64,000 nucleotides of DNA from Planctomicrobium sp051465645 (GTDB lineage Bacteria > Planctomycetota > Planctomycetia > Planctomycetales > Planctomycetaceae). Of the stretch, positions 35,482 to 45,294 are shown piece after piece (positions within the stretch are counted from its first letter, which is position 1; each line of letters opens with the position of its first letter). The DNA is taken from contig NZ_CP195790.1 in the NCBI RefSeq assembly GCF_051465645.1, positions 1,116,001 to 1,180,000 on the forward strand. Direction: 5' to 3'. Made by a program: the position numbers and the translations under genes. Under the pieces are notes generated by a model that had not been told where the DNA came from, did no database searches, and was given only the letters and a program-made list of their open reading frames with translations.

Positions 35482-38400
35482 TCAATGAAAGTCTCGGGAC
35501 TTTACCTGTACACCTTGCAGCAACTGGGATCCGTCCTGAATGCGGTTGACGACGACATGAATCACGCCGTGATGGCGTTGGAGTTGTCCACTGACGATCA
35601 TCAATGAAGCACTGACAGCGGCTTGACGGTATTGGTCCCAGATATTCTGGTAGACGATCAGGTTCACATGTCCAGTCTCGTCTTCCAGCGTGACGAACGT
35701 GATCCCTTTCGCAGTGGACGGTCGCTGGCGGAGCAGCACCAGGCCGGCGACTTTGACCGGGCGTTCGGAGTCGCCTTGCAAAAGTTCGACCGCGGATGTA
35801 ATTCCCACTTCATTCAGTTCCGCTCGCAAAAACGAAAGTGGATGGCTGCGGAGCGAAAGCCCAAGGGACTGATAGTCGGAGGTGACTTCTTCCTGAGGAG
35901 CCAGCGCCGGTAGTTCCTGATTCGAGTCTTCACTTTCTTCGTTCTCAAATAACGGAGAGATTTCCGTCGGCATCAGTGCCTGCCAAGTTGAGTCTCTGCG
36001 GCTGAGTTGGAACGATTCGAACGCATCGGCCCGCGACAAGCAGCTCAACGCAGCCTGCTGCAGTCGAGTGCGAGAGGCAAACTCGGCGAAGTTTTGAAAT
36101 GCCCCCGCTGAGCGAGCCTGGACAATCCGCTCGGCGTCTGACTGACGGAACCCACGCACTATCCGCATTCCTAAGCGAATCGGCTTCCACACGCCCGCTT
36201 CTGCTTCTTCCAGTGTGCAGTCCCAGTGACTGAAGTTCACATCAACCGGCCGGACCTCAATTTCATGTTCTCTGGCATCTCGCACCAGCTGTGCCGGGGC
36301 ATAAAACCCCATTGGCTGACTGTTGAGGAGGGCACAGCAGAAGACATCCGGGTAATAGCACTTCAACCATGCGGAGGCATACGCCAGCAACGCGAAGCTG
36401 GCCGCGTGACTCTCCGGGAATCCGTACTCACCGAATCCTCGCATCATCTTGAAAAGTTGCTTGGCCAGGTCTTCTCCGTAGCCGTTCTGTTTCATCCCAG
36501 CGATCAGCTTGGGTTCGAATTGATCCAGACTTCCATTTCGTCTCCACGCTGCCATCGCCCGGCGGAGCCGATCCGCTTCACCGGCACTGAACCCGGCCGC
36601 CACCATCGCCAGTTTCATCACCTGTTCCTGAAACAGCGGCACTCCCAGGGTCCGCCATAGAACATCTTTAAGTCGCTCATCAGGATAGTCCGGCTTCTCC
36701 TCCCCTGCCCGTCGCCGCAGGTATGGGTTGACCATGTTTCCTTGAATCGGACCGGGACGGACAATCGCGACCGCGACAACGAGATCATAAAACGTCTTGG
36801 GCTGCAGACGCGGATGCATTGCCATCTGGGCGCGGGATTCCACCTGAAAGACGCCGATGGTGTCGGCCTTAGTGATCATCTGGTAGACCGCTTGGTCTTC
36901 CTGCGGAATGGTGGCGAGTGTGAGCGATCGTTGATGATGTTCTTCCAGCAATCGAAAGGATTTTTGAATCGCGGTGAGCATCCCCAGCGACAGGCAGTCG
37001 ACTTTGAGAATGCCAATCGTGTCGAGATCATCCTTATCCCATTGAATGACTGTTCGTCCCGGCATGGAAGCATTTTCAATCGGAACCATTTCGCAAAGCG
37101 GACGCTGAGTGATAATCATGCCGCCAACGTGCTGGGAGAGGTGGCGAGGGAATCCCAGAATTTCGCGTGACAGCGATAAGAGCTGCTCTCCGGTGTGGGA
37201 GTGCAAATTCAAACCCTGCTCCTGAAAGCGGCTGGCGAACTGTTCGCTGTCCGCATAGTGATCGACTCCCTTGGCCAACCGATCGATCCCATCCAGCGAC
37301 AAACCTAAAGCCTTCCCGACGTCCCGAATGGCTGATCGTGGACGATAAGTGATGACGGTCGCGGTCATTCCGGCTCGTTCACGGCCGTATTTGCCATAGA
37401 TGTATTGCAGCACTTCTTCCCGGCGTTCATGTTCGAAATCGATGTCGATATCGGGGGCTTCACCTCGTTCAACGGAGATAAAGCGTTCGAACAACAGATC
37501 AAAATGGTTGGGATCGACAGAGGTCACTCCCAGGCAATAACAGACAGCCGAGTTGGCCGCTGATCCCCGGCCCTGACACAAAATTCCTTGACTCCGTGCG
37601 AAACGCACCAGATCCCAGACCGTGAGGAAATAGGATTCGTATTGCAGCTTGGCGATCAGGGCGAGTTCTTGTTCGACCGTATTCCGGATTTTTACTGGAA
37701 CTCCGTGCGGATAGCGTTTGCGGACCCCCTCCTCAGTCAGTTCCCGTAAATAAGCGGTCAGTGTCTTTCCCGGTGGACAGAGTTCACGAGGATACTCGTA
37801 CTTCAGTTCCTCCAGCGAGAACGTACAGCGATCGGCCAGTTCGGTTGTTCTCTGAACAGCTTCTGGTGCAGCAGCGAAGAGATCCGCCATCTGTTCAGGG
37901 GATTTGAGATATCGTTCGCCATTCGAGAACCGGCGCCGCCCGAGTTCTGCGACAGGGCACCCATGACGGATGGCTGTGAGAACATCCTGCAAGAGGCGCC
38001 GCTGAGGGATGTGGTAATGAACATCGTTGCTGGCCGCGAGCGGAAGGCCTGTTTGCTGAGAAAACCTTTTTAGGCGATTGAGCCAACCCACATCATCCGG
38101 CCCCATGTGGAGCGAAGCCAGTCCATAGGCTCGATCTTCAAACAACTCACGATAGCGCTGCGCGTGCTGAAGTCCCTCGTCACGGGAAATAGTCTGATTG
38201 AGCAAGACCCCGGCAAGGAGATGTCTGGAGTGGTCCGCGATGTCGGAAAAATGAAGCGTACAGTTCCCCTTCTCACTCCGCCGTCGGCCGAGCGTCAGTA
38301 AGCGACATAAATTGGCGTACCCTTCCCGGTTCTGGCAGTAGAGGATGACCGGAGGAGCATCAACCGGTGTGATTTCCGCTCCGATCAGGAGTTTAAAGTT

Positions 38401-38643
38401 GATAACTTTGGCGGCGGCATAGGCCCGGACCACTCCGGCTACGCTGTTGAGGTCCGTGATTGCCAGCGCACGATGTCCCAGATCGGCGGCCCGCTGGACG
38501 AGTTCATCGGGATGCGCAGCCCCGGTGAGGAACGAATAGTTCGTCTTGCAGTGCAGCTCGACATAGTTTGTCCCGCTGTTGAAACGCACAGGGGGAACAT
38601 GAGGCACCGGACGGGGTAATTTCGGGTTGGGATGCTCAGGCAT
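35482..38643 (-). CDS. dnaE2: Error-prone DNA polymerase III alpha-type, DnaE2 (ImuC)
   Basis: The 1,053-residue protein matches DnaE2 length. An N-terminal PHP domain (YVELHCKTNYSFLTGAAHPDELV, ALAITDLNSVAGVV) is followed by the catalytic palm with CQGRGSAANSAVCYCLGVT and PDIDIDFEHERREEV, whose aspartates bind metal, then the tHhH segment and a C-terminal OB fold (FVTLEDETGHVNLIVYQN). DnaE2 copies damaged DNA with reduced fidelity and causes damage-induced mutation with ImuA and ImuB. It lies 9 bases after imuB in the order imuA-imuB-dnaE2, so it is surely co-expressed. Confidence 0.98.
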   Translation of the reverse strand: MPEHPNPKLPRPVPHVPPVRFNSGTNYVELHCKTNYSFLTGAAHPDELVQRAADLGHRALAITDLNSVAGVVRAYAAAKVINFKLLIGAEITPVDAPPVILYCQNREGYANLCRLLTLGRRRSEKGNCTLHFSDIADHSRHLLAGVLLNQTISRDEGLQHAQRYRELFEDRAYGLASLHMGPDDVGWLNRLKRFSQQTGLPLAASNDVHYHIPQRRLLQDVLTAIRHGCPVAELGRRRFSNGERYLKSPEQMADLFAAAPEAVQRTTELADRCTFSLEELKYEYPRELCPPGKTLTAYLRELTEEGVRKRYPHGVPVKIRNTVEQELALIAKLQYESYFLTVWDLVRFARSQGILCQGRGSAANSAVCYCLGVTSVDPNHFDLLFERFISVERGEAPDIDIDFEHERREEVLQYIYGKYGRERAGMTATVITYRPRSAIRDVGKALGLSLDGIDRLAKGVDHYADSEQFASRFQEQGLNLHSHTGEQLLSLSREILGFPRHLSQHVGGMIITQRPLCEMVPIENASMPGRTVIQWDKDDLDTIGILKVDCLSLGMLTAIQKSFRLLEEHHQRSLTLATIPQEDQAVYQMITKADTIGVFQVESRAQMAMHPRLQPKTFYDLVVAVAIVRPGPIQGNMVNPYLRRRAGEEKPDYPDERLKDVLWRTLGVPLFQEQVMKLAMVAAGFSAGEADRLRRAMAAWRRNGSLDQFEPKLIAGMKQNGYGEDLAKQLFKMMRGFGEYGFPESHAASFALLAYASAWLKCYYPDVFCCALLNSQPMGFYAPAQLVRDAREHEIEVRPVDVNFSHWDCTLEEAEAGVWKPIRLGMRIVRGFRQSDAERIVQARSAGAFQNFAEFASRTRLQQAALSCLSRADAFESFQLSRRDSTWQALMPTEISPLFENEESEDSNQELPALAPQEEVTSDYQSLGLSLRSHPLSFLRAELNEVGITSAVELLQGDSERPVKVAGLVLLRQRPSTAKGITFVTLEDETGHVNLIVYQNIWDQYRQAAVSASLMIVSGQLQRHHGVIHVVVNRIQDGSQLLQGVQVKSRDFH

Positions 38644-38652
38644 AGAAGGGGA

Positions 38653-40200
38653 TCAATCAAACGCGGCGTGTAAAAACCACTTCCCTGTCACCAACTCTCG
38701 GAACAGCCAGAACCGCTGTCCCTGTTCACATTCCACCTGAAAATAATCTCGTCGAACCAGCGGCCCCCGCCACCAAGCGGTCGTAATCCGCTCCGGCCCC
38801 CACGACTGATGGACGGTCCAGTCTTCATTCTGCCACCGAAACCTCGCAGGCGGCCCATGCCGATGTCGGGCGATGACGTCCACCGGGATCGGCTCTCGCT
38901 TCAGCCAGAGCGGGCGAGTGCGACCATGTCTGTGGGGAATGGAAGTCGTCTGCAATAAATCCAACTGTCGATCCTCACCAATCACCGGTTGCAGTCCGAA
39001 CGCCAGTTCCGGTTGGTCATCGGCTCGCAGAGACGGACGCAACACCGCCTCACGTCCCAGTCGCGAACTGAGTGTCTCCACAAGACGATGAAGAGATGGG
39101 GACGCCTCATCGTTCTCCAGTTCCCACAATGTCTGTCGCCGCGCAGTGAGAAACTCAATTTTGTCGGCGCACAAATGCACCTGCTGAATTCCTCCAGCCA
39201 GAGACATCTGTTCCCACTGCAACGCCATCAGCGACAATAAATGCCTTCGCTGTAAGGAAGGCTGCACCAGTTCCAGTGTGTGCGTCAAAATCCGACGATC
39301 ACTTCCCTGCAGCGTCCAGGTCAGCCGCTTGATTCCCTGCCCTCGCGGTTGTAATGAAGTCAGAATCCGGTCGAGCAGGTCCCCGACGATCAGTTCCAGA
39401 ATCGCGACATCGAAAAATGGGTCTTCCGATTCCCAGGTCTCCTGTAATGGTTCCGGTCGTCGCTCGGCCACAATCAGTTCGGGGACCGAGCCCAGTGCCT
39501 GATCGATGCGCTGGATTAATTCCGCACCGAAACGAGACGGAAGTGTGGAACGAGAGATTCTCAGGAGTTGTCCGACGGTCCTTAACCCCACTTGCTGTAG
39601 ACGATTGAGTGTTTTGGAAGAGAGCCTGAATGCCGAGACCGGCAGTGCTCGTAGAAAGTGTTCCTGTTCTCCCGGTGGAAGAATGCAAGTGGTTTGTAGC
39701 TTCGTGCCGAAGTGAGCGGCGGCCCAGGCAGCACCAAAGCTGTCCGCCAGTCCCACTCGCACCGAGAATGCTTGTGTCTGGCAGAACTGAACGACAGCCT
39801 GAGTCAGTCCCTGCTCGCCTCCAAAATGTACTGCGCAACCGGTGACATCGAGCACCAGGGATTCCGGAGTTTCCTCCTGCTCAAGTCCAACGAGAGGGCT
39901 GAATTGTTCACTGTCCCAGGCGAGTTGCTTCAGTGCCTGCTGATCCTGTTCCGGCTCCTCCGGTAGGCACTGTCCCACTTCGGCTCTACCAGAACGGGGC
40001 TGCAGGAACGTGCGAGCTTCCGCCAGCGACATCTCAGGACGAATTCCACGACGAGAAGCTAGCGAGCAGCAGTGTCCCACCTGCTCGGAGCCCTGCATTG
40101 AACGAATGAGGACCAGCGGTTGCTCACGAAGCGCAGGGGACTGCTGTTGTCTGCGTTGAATCGGCCAGTTAGGGAACCAGAGACAGAGCACCCGAGTCAT
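38653..40200 (-). CDS. imuB: ImuB, catalytically inactive Y-family polymerase subunit
   Basis: The 515-residue protein starts MTRVLCLWFPNWPIQ where active Y-family polymerases have a DxDxFFAxVE motif, so the first catalytic acid is gone, as in known ImuB. Later Y-family segments are recognisable (SLASRRGIRPEMSLAEA, LDVTGCAVHFGGE, VGLADSFGAAWAAA), then a thumb/little-finger part and a long C-terminus with the usual WxxRDYFxVE ending (here VRRDYFQVECEQGQRFW). ImuB connects DnaE2 to the beta clamp and to ImuA. Its start overlaps imuA by 32 bases. Confidence 0.95.
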   Translation of the reverse strand: MTRVLCLWFPNWPIQRRQQQSPALREQPLVLIRSMQGSEQVGHCCSLASRRGIRPEMSLAEARTFLQPRSGRAEVGQCLPEEPEQDQQALKQLAWDSEQFSPLVGLEQEETPESLVLDVTGCAVHFGGEQGLTQAVVQFCQTQAFSVRVGLADSFGAAWAAAHFGTKLQTTCILPPGEQEHFLRALPVSAFRLSSKTLNRLQQVGLRTVGQLLRISRSTLPSRFGAELIQRIDQALGSVPELIVAERRPEPLQETWESEDPFFDVAILELIVGDLLDRILTSLQPRGQGIKRLTWTLQGSDRRILTHTLELVQPSLQRRHLLSLMALQWEQMSLAGGIQQVHLCADKIEFLTARRQTLWELENDEASPSLHRLVETLSSRLGREAVLRPSLRADDQPELAFGLQPVIGEDRQLDLLQTTSIPHRHGRTRPLWLKREPIPVDVIARHRHGPPARFRWQNEDWTVHQSWGPERITTAWWRGPLVRRDYFQVECEQGQRFWLFRELVTGKWFLHAAFD

Positions 40201-40858
40201 CGCAACATTCCAGCACAGAGTGAGAAGTGGTTCCTTCCGAAGAGTTCAGCGCCGTCACCCTGTACCGGCGGGATTTTGAAGACGAACGAACGAGATTGAC
40301 CAGCAGCCGATGATCCGCCCAGGAAGGAAAGGAACGCAGGCTCGCCTCCCGCAAAAACAGCCCCAAGCTTTTCCCCCGTTCGGCAGCCAACTTGAGGCGG
40401 CGATATGTCGTCGACGAGACACGCCCCAGCGAACTGAGAACGACCGTCTTTCCTTCACATCTCAGTGCCTGTTCAATCGCCCATAGTTGATCGGAGAGCG
40501 AACGAGGTTGCACGACGATCAGCCGATTCAGGTCGATCCCCAATTCTGCTGCTCCGGGGGGAAAGAATTCCTGCTGATTATCGATCAGAATGGGAGTGAA
40601 CCGTTCCTGCTGGAGTTGCTTTACCAACTGAAACGCCAGTTCCCAGACTCCCGCCCCGGTACTGCCTGAGAACAGTTCTAACAATGATCCTTCTTGCAGC
40701 CCGCCGCCGGGAAGCCAAGACTCCTGCACCGGACACCGTGACGCAAACTCGGAGCGAGAAACGAAAGAGACCTTCCCCAGTTGCGACTGCAGCGATCGCA
40801 ATGTCTCCCGGTGGGAACGTTCCGGTGGAATTCTTGGTGGGGAAGAACTGGTCATCAT
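40169..40858 (-). CDS. imuA: ImuA, RecA-like mutasome protein
   Basis: The 229-residue protein resembles RecA-fold ImuA/SulA-like proteins: SWLPGGGLQEGSLLELFSGSTGAG near 50-70 in place of a P-loop, a following hydrophobic strand (FTPILIDNQQEF) and LWAIEQALRCEGKTVVLSSL. ATG 40858 has AAGGAG immediately before it. ImuA is needed for mutasome activity in bacteria with dnaE2. It is the first gene of the operon; the palindrome 44 bases upstream is the likely control site. Confidence 0.93.
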   Translation of the reverse strand: MMTSSSPPRIPPERSHRETLRSLQSQLGKVSFVSRSEFASRCPVQESWLPGGGLQEGSLLELFSGSTGAGVWELAFQLVKQLQQERFTPILIDNQQEFFPPGAAELGIDLNRLIVVQPRSLSDQLWAIEQALRCEGKTVVLSSLGRVSSTTYRRLKLAAERGKSLGLFLREASLRSFPSWADHRLLVNLVRSSSKSRRYRVTALNSSEGTTSHSVLECCDDSGALSLVP

Positions 40859-40897
40859 GACTCCTTCTCATCGCTCAACGTCTGTGCCCGCTCTCGT

Positions 40898-40921
40898 GAA
40901 CTGTACATGAACCAATGTACA
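40898..40921. promoter_or_regulatory. Candidate SOS (LexA-type) operator upstream of imuA
   Basis: Two overlapping signals lie 40-63 bases upstream of the imuA ATG. One is GAAC-N7-GAAC at 40898-40912, which on the imuA strand reads GTTC-N7-GTTC, the LexA box of alphaproteobacteria. The other is a perfect palindrome TGTACAT-N6-ATGTACA at 40902-40921. imuA-imuB-dnaE2 cassettes are normally LexA controlled, so one of these is likely the binding site. Planctomycete LexA specificity is not known to me well enough to choose. Confidence 0.55.
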
Positions 40922-41016
40922 CGTCAAGCGAAGTTCTTGATCATTCCGAAAGCAATGCGGCGTCACTCTCCGCAACCCCAACGGAGCTCACGGAATCGAG
41001 CAAGAAGAAGATCAGA

Positions 41017-41223
41017 ATGTGCGGCCGATTCAGCTGCGAGCCTGAAGTGACGCCCCGCTACAACATCGCCCTGACACAGACCACACTGGTTTCCCGATCG
41101 GATGACACGGGGGAAGGTCGAGCATGCCCTGCTTCACCTGAGAACTTCACTTTGTGGTTCGGCAGGCTTTCCAACTACGGAATCGGAGTGAAACGTCCAC
41201 CCGCGGATTCGTTATGCAAATAG
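41017..41223 (+). pseudogene. Remnant of an SRAP (YedK/HMCES-like) gene
   Basis: The frame starts MCGRFS, the catalytic N-terminus of SOS-response-associated peptidases, whose Cys2 binds abasic DNA, and quickly reads EVTPRYNIALTQT, the next SRAP block (PxYNIAPTQ). About 15 residues between these blocks and everything after about residue 30 are missing; the rest of the 68-codon frame has no SRAP similarity and overlaps the neighbouring gene's stop. So it is a deleted scrap. It is divergent from imuA with the palindrome between them, as a DNA-damage gene pair would be. Confidence 0.7.
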
Positions 41224-42639
41224 TTCATGAACAACCCGTCCGTAGACGTCGGTGAGGCGAAAGTTTCGGCCTGCGTAATTAAAGGTCAGACGTTCGTGAT
41301 CGAGACCTAGCAGGTGGAGCACTGTTGCGTGCCAGTCGTGAATGTGAACGGGATTCTCGACTGCCTTTGCCCCCACTTCATCTGTCGCACCATATCGCGT
41401 CCCCCCTTTGATTCCGCCTCCGGCCATCCAGATCGTATAGCCCTGATTGTTGTGATCTCGCCCCGTTCCGCTTTGTGCATATGGTGTTCGGCCAAACTCA
41501 CCCGCCCAGACAACAAGCGTCTCGTCCAGCATTCCGCGTTGCTTCAAATCTGCGAGGAGCGCAGCGACAGGCTGATCTGTCGCAAGGCAGCTTTCGCCAA
41601 GATTTTTCTCAAGCATGAAGTGATGGTCCCAGCCAACAGGAGTCGTCAGCTCAATGAAGCGAACTCCCTGCTCCGCCATGCGACGAGCCAGCAGGCACTG
41701 GCGGCCAAATCGATCCGTCGGTCGACCGGCGCCGATGCCATACATGTCCAATGTCGTTTTCGTTTCTGAGGTGAGTTCAAGAAGATCCGGAAGTTCAGTC
41801 TGCATCCGGAACGCGAGTTCGAATGATTCAATTGCCCCTTCGATCTCCGGATGATAACCGTCCCGTTGCAGCTTTTTGAAATTCAGCTCACGCACGAGAT
41901 CGAGTTGTTCCCGCTGAACTGAGCGACTGATACGCGTATTTTCCATGTTCTTCAGCGGCGGTCCCGGTTCCTGATCAATCCCAAGAAACGCGGCGTAGAA
42001 TCCCGGAATCTGGTTAGTACCTATTTTCGTCGCCTGAAAGATTGCCGGGAGAAATGCGCTTCCATAATTGCGTGCCCCCCCGTTATCTGCCGGAGGATTA
42101 ATCGTAATGAACCCAGGCAGATTGGTGTTCTCCATTCCTAAGCCGTACAGCGACCATGCCCCCAGAGAGGGGCGTACAAACTGAAAGCTGCCGGTATGCA
42201 TCTGCATGAATGCCTGCGAATGGTTCGGCAGATCCGTATGCATGCTATGAACGAACGCAATGTCATCGACATGCTTCGCGATCTGAGGGCAGGCGGATGA
42301 GACCCACGCTCCTGATTGCCCGTGTTGAGCAAATTTGAAGGGGGATGGCATCATTTGCGGCCCCTTCTCACCTGGCTTTCTCACTAGCCCGGGCTTGTAG
42401 TCAAAGAGGTCCATATGCGAGGGGCCGCCATTCATACACAGAAAGATGACTCGCTTCGCTCGCGCCGGGAAGTGTGTGCTTCTCGCGGCGATGCGGGATT
42501 CGTCACTGGTAGAATCGGCCGCCGCGGCTTGCTGAGCGAGGCTGGCAAACGCAAGATACCCAAATCCAGACGCGACCGATTTCAATAATCGGCGTCGAGA
42601 AAACAGGTTCGCATAAGGAAGCGATGACTCGTTGAACAT
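41212..42639 (-). CDS. DUF1501 family protein, exported (copy 4)
   Basis: The 475-residue protein begins MFNESSLPYANLFSRRRLLK: a twin-arginine-like motif (SRRRLLKSV) and an Ala-rich core to about residue 41 (AAAAD). DUF1501 blocks are present as MNGGPSHMDLFDYKP, a CPQIAKHVDDIAFVHSM segment, WAGEFGRTPYAQ and GRDHNNQG, a variant of the GRDHW block. It belongs to a different branch from the three at 4-8 kb, with HSQAFMQMHTG after the leader, and is the last gene of the sigma/anti-sigma operon (105 bases after the DUF1549 stop). Confidence 0.92.
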   Translation of the reverse strand: MFNESSLPYANLFSRRRLLKSVASGFGYLAFASLAQQAAAADSTSDESRIAARSTHFPARAKRVIFLCMNGGPSHMDLFDYKPGLVRKPGEKGPQMMPSPFKFAQHGQSGAWVSSACPQIAKHVDDIAFVHSMHTDLPNHSQAFMQMHTGSFQFVRPSLGAWSLYGLGMENTNLPGFITINPPADNGGARNYGSAFLPAIFQATKIGTNQIPGFYAAFLGIDQEPGPPLKNMENTRISRSVQREQLDLVRELNFKKLQRDGYHPEIEGAIESFELAFRMQTELPDLLELTSETKTTLDMYGIGAGRPTDRFGRQCLLARRMAEQGVRFIELTTPVGWDHHFMLEKNLGESCLATDQPVAALLADLKQRGMLDETLVVWAGEFGRTPYAQSGTGRDHNNQGYTIWMAGGGIKGGTRYGATDEVGAKAVENPVHIHDWHATVLHLLGLDHERLTFNYAGRNFRLTDVYGRVVHELFA

Positions 42640-42743
42640 CTTTTGCCCCTGTGATGGTGTTCGTCATTGGCTGAGACGGAAATAGCGACTCAGATTTAAT
42701 ACAGGTAACTGCCGCGATCGCGCTATGGTCAAGGAAAAGCGTT

Positions 42744-45242
42744 TTAATCCAGATTGCGAAATTCACCTGTGCATAGCAGAGCCTGGCAAAAGTCAATCAG
42801 TATTGAGGAGACCTGATCATCTACTGGAACGTTTGTCTGGGAACGCCGAGTAAAGAACTCATGCGACATCGATAATTCATCCTTATCTGGTTCGCGATTG
42901 AAACAGATTAAGAATGCGAGTTTCACTTGTTCCGACGGATCAGCCGTTCTTTTGTGAATCCGTGTCGCCAAAGCCGTAGCACGTTCCTGAATGAAAGAGC
43001 TGTTCATCAGATACAGAGCTTGCGTCGGAACATTGGTTGTCTCCCGTTGACCTGAAACCAGACTCGGTTCGGCGAAGTCAAACAGGTCCAGGACGTCAGG
43101 GAGGCGATCACGGATGACAGGCAGATACACCGACCGGTGGGTACTTCCGTCAAGATCCCGTGGAAGCCGCTTGTCGATTCCAATCAGAGCGATCGGTTTG
43201 TCCCCGATGACTCGACCAACGAGAGAACCATCCGGACGTTTCAAATCAAGTTCTCCCGAGGCGGCGAGCATGGCGTCGCGGATACTCTCTGCCTGGAGTC
43301 GTCTCTTGGAGACTCGCCACAGAAATCTGTTGTCTGGATCGATTTGAAATGCGTCGGCGCGGTACTCCGAGGCTTGACGGTAGGTGCGGGACAGGATGAT
43401 CTCGCGAACGCAGGCTTTTAAAGACCAACCGTTCTTTATCAGTTCGACTGCGAGTGTATCGAGCAACTCTGGATGGCTGGGAGCCTCGCCGGTGACCCCA
43501 AAATTATCGACCGAGGCCACTAAGCCAGCTCCGAAAAGCTGGTGCCAAATTCGATTGACCTGGACGCGACTTGTTAAAGGGTGATCGTCTCTGGTGAGCC
43601 AATGAGCCAACTCCAGACGACCGCTTCGATCACCGGGAAATGAAATGGTTGTGTTGCTTCGGAAGATCGCCGGAACCGCGCGGGGCACCTTCTCTTTTGG
43701 CTTACCAACGTCGCCTCGTTCAAGCAGAGGGGAATCCACAATTTTCTCGGCATCTTGCACACCCATCGTGAGTGGCAACGCTTTTCCAGTGTCTGAAACT
43801 TTTTCGAGTTCCCCTTCGATGCGGCCACTTGACCAGAAGATCCTTAACGCATCTTGAATCGTGACTTCACGGCTCGGCTTCTTTCCGGAGGCAATATCCT
43901 TCACCGCGGCATCAATTTCTGCCTGCTCGGCTTTTAGTGCAGCTAACTCCTCCTTTAACTTTGCCACACGTTCAGCAGGAATTGACGCGTGCAGGACGAC
44001 TTGACCGTCGAGTTCAGGAAGCTGCAAAGGGTCCCCGCCGATCCGGTTCGATGGAGAAACAGCTGTTCCAAAGAAGGTTTTTGTGCTCGCGAAAATGCCT
44101 GCGAGTGCATAGTAATCCTTCATCGAGATCGGATCGAATTTATGATCATGACAACGTGCACAGGCAACTGAACTCCCGAGGATGGCACGGGTGAGTGTAT
44201 CAATTTGCTCATCGATTAAATCGGCTTGAAACTGACGTGGGTCCGTGGAGTCGAGGTTCTTAGGCCCCACTGCCAGAAAGCCTGTCGCGATCAGAAGTCG
44301 CGCATGTTCTTCTTCACTGTCATAAGGCAGCAAATCCCCTGCAATTTGCTCTGTCAGAAAGCGATCAAAGGGGATGTCCTGATTCACACTGTCGATCACA
44401 TAGTCGCGATAGCGCCACGCGTACGGAAATGAAATGTTCGCTTCCGTTCCGCTCGACTCAGCGAATCTTGCCACGTCGAGCCAGTGCCGTCCCCAACGCT
44501 CGCCGAATTGTGGTGACGCAATGAGACGATCAACCTCGGCTGCGAGCGCCGCTTCAATTCCAATACTTTGAATCTGAGACAAGAAATGAGTCAGCTCTTC
44601 CGGCGTGGGCTGATACCCAATTAAGTCAAAGTGAACTCGTCGTAAGAGCGTATGAGGTGCTGCATCGGGCGATGGATTCAGTTTATGCTGCTCCAGAGTC
44701 TTCATAATGAATGCATCAAGTGGCCGTCGTCCCCACGTCTGATCTTTAACGACGGGCGGAGGAACCGCGACCGGTCGCCGATAAGCCCAGAAGTCCAGGT
44801 TGGCCTGAATTCCGTTTTGAGAGGCGTGCGCCGCCTCTCCATGTCGTGGGTCCGGTGCCCCCATTTCGACCCAGCGTTTCAGATCCTCAATGACATCGTC
44901 CGGCAGACGCTCTCGCTTGGGAGGCATCCTCAGATCAGGATCCGCATGGGAGATGGATGTCAGCAACCAACTGGCAGAGACATCGCCCGGCACAACAGCA
45001 GGGCCACGTGTTCCACCGCGCAGCAATCCCTCTCGTGAATCGAGCGTTAACTCACCTTCGGACGTTCCCTGACGCTCCGCATGACATTCGTAACAATGAT
45101 TGACCAGAATCGGGCGGACTTTACTCTCGAAGAATGCGATTCCCGCTTCCGAATCGACGGTGCGAGACGTGTCATTCGCCTGAACATTCACTGTCGCGCA
45201 GATCGAGAGAGTCATCAGGATCAAAGGAAAGCGGCTCTTCAT
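42744..45242 (-). CDS. PSCyt1-DUF1549-DUF1553 exported protein
   Basis: From the ATG at 45242 the 832-residue product has a signal peptide (PLILMTLSICATVNVQA). It then has a c-type cytochrome-like domain with CYECH at about 50-54 in the context RPILVNHCYECHAERQGT, DUF1549 with CARCHDHKFDPISMKDYYALAGIF near the middle, and DUF1553 in the last third (WLTRDDHPLTSRVQVNRIWHQLFG, RQASEYR). It is typically paired with DUF1501, as here. The frame extends 57 codons upstream without a ribosome site. Role in the periplasm unknown; both Cys-His motifs suggest heme or metal. Confidence 0.92.
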   Translation of the reverse strand: MKSRFPLILMTLSICATVNVQANDTSRTVDSEAGIAFFESKVRPILVNHCYECHAERQGTSEGELTLDSREGLLRGGTRGPAVVPGDVSASWLLTSISHADPDLRMPPKRERLPDDVIEDLKRWVEMGAPDPRHGEAAHASQNGIQANLDFWAYRRPVAVPPPVVKDQTWGRRPLDAFIMKTLEQHKLNPSPDAAPHTLLRRVHFDLIGYQPTPEELTHFLSQIQSIGIEAALAAEVDRLIASPQFGERWGRHWLDVARFAESSGTEANISFPYAWRYRDYVIDSVNQDIPFDRFLTEQIAGDLLPYDSEEEHARLLIATGFLAVGPKNLDSTDPRQFQADLIDEQIDTLTRAILGSSVACARCHDHKFDPISMKDYYALAGIFASTKTFFGTAVSPSNRIGGDPLQLPELDGQVVLHASIPAERVAKLKEELAALKAEQAEIDAAVKDIASGKKPSREVTIQDALRIFWSSGRIEGELEKVSDTGKALPLTMGVQDAEKIVDSPLLERGDVGKPKEKVPRAVPAIFRSNTTISFPGDRSGRLELAHWLTRDDHPLTSRVQVNRIWHQLFGAGLVASVDNFGVTGEAPSHPELLDTLAVELIKNGWSLKACVREIILSRTYRQASEYRADAFQIDPDNRFLWRVSKRRLQAESIRDAMLAASGELDLKRPDGSLVGRVIGDKPIALIGIDKRLPRDLDGSTHRSVYLPVIRDRLPDVLDLFDFAEPSLVSGQRETTNVPTQALYLMNSSFIQERATALATRIHKRTADPSEQVKLAFLICFNREPDKDELSMSHEFFTRRSQTNVPVDDQVSSILIDFCQALLCTGEFRNLD

Positions 45243-45294
45243 CGGGGCGTTCCATTCGCGAATTTGAACGTGATGACCGGCATCAATGGTCGCT

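Noticed and set aside
36742..37170. Plus-strand frame of 142 codons opposite dnaE2
   Set aside because: Antisense to the polymerase palm coding region; no start signal and no family.
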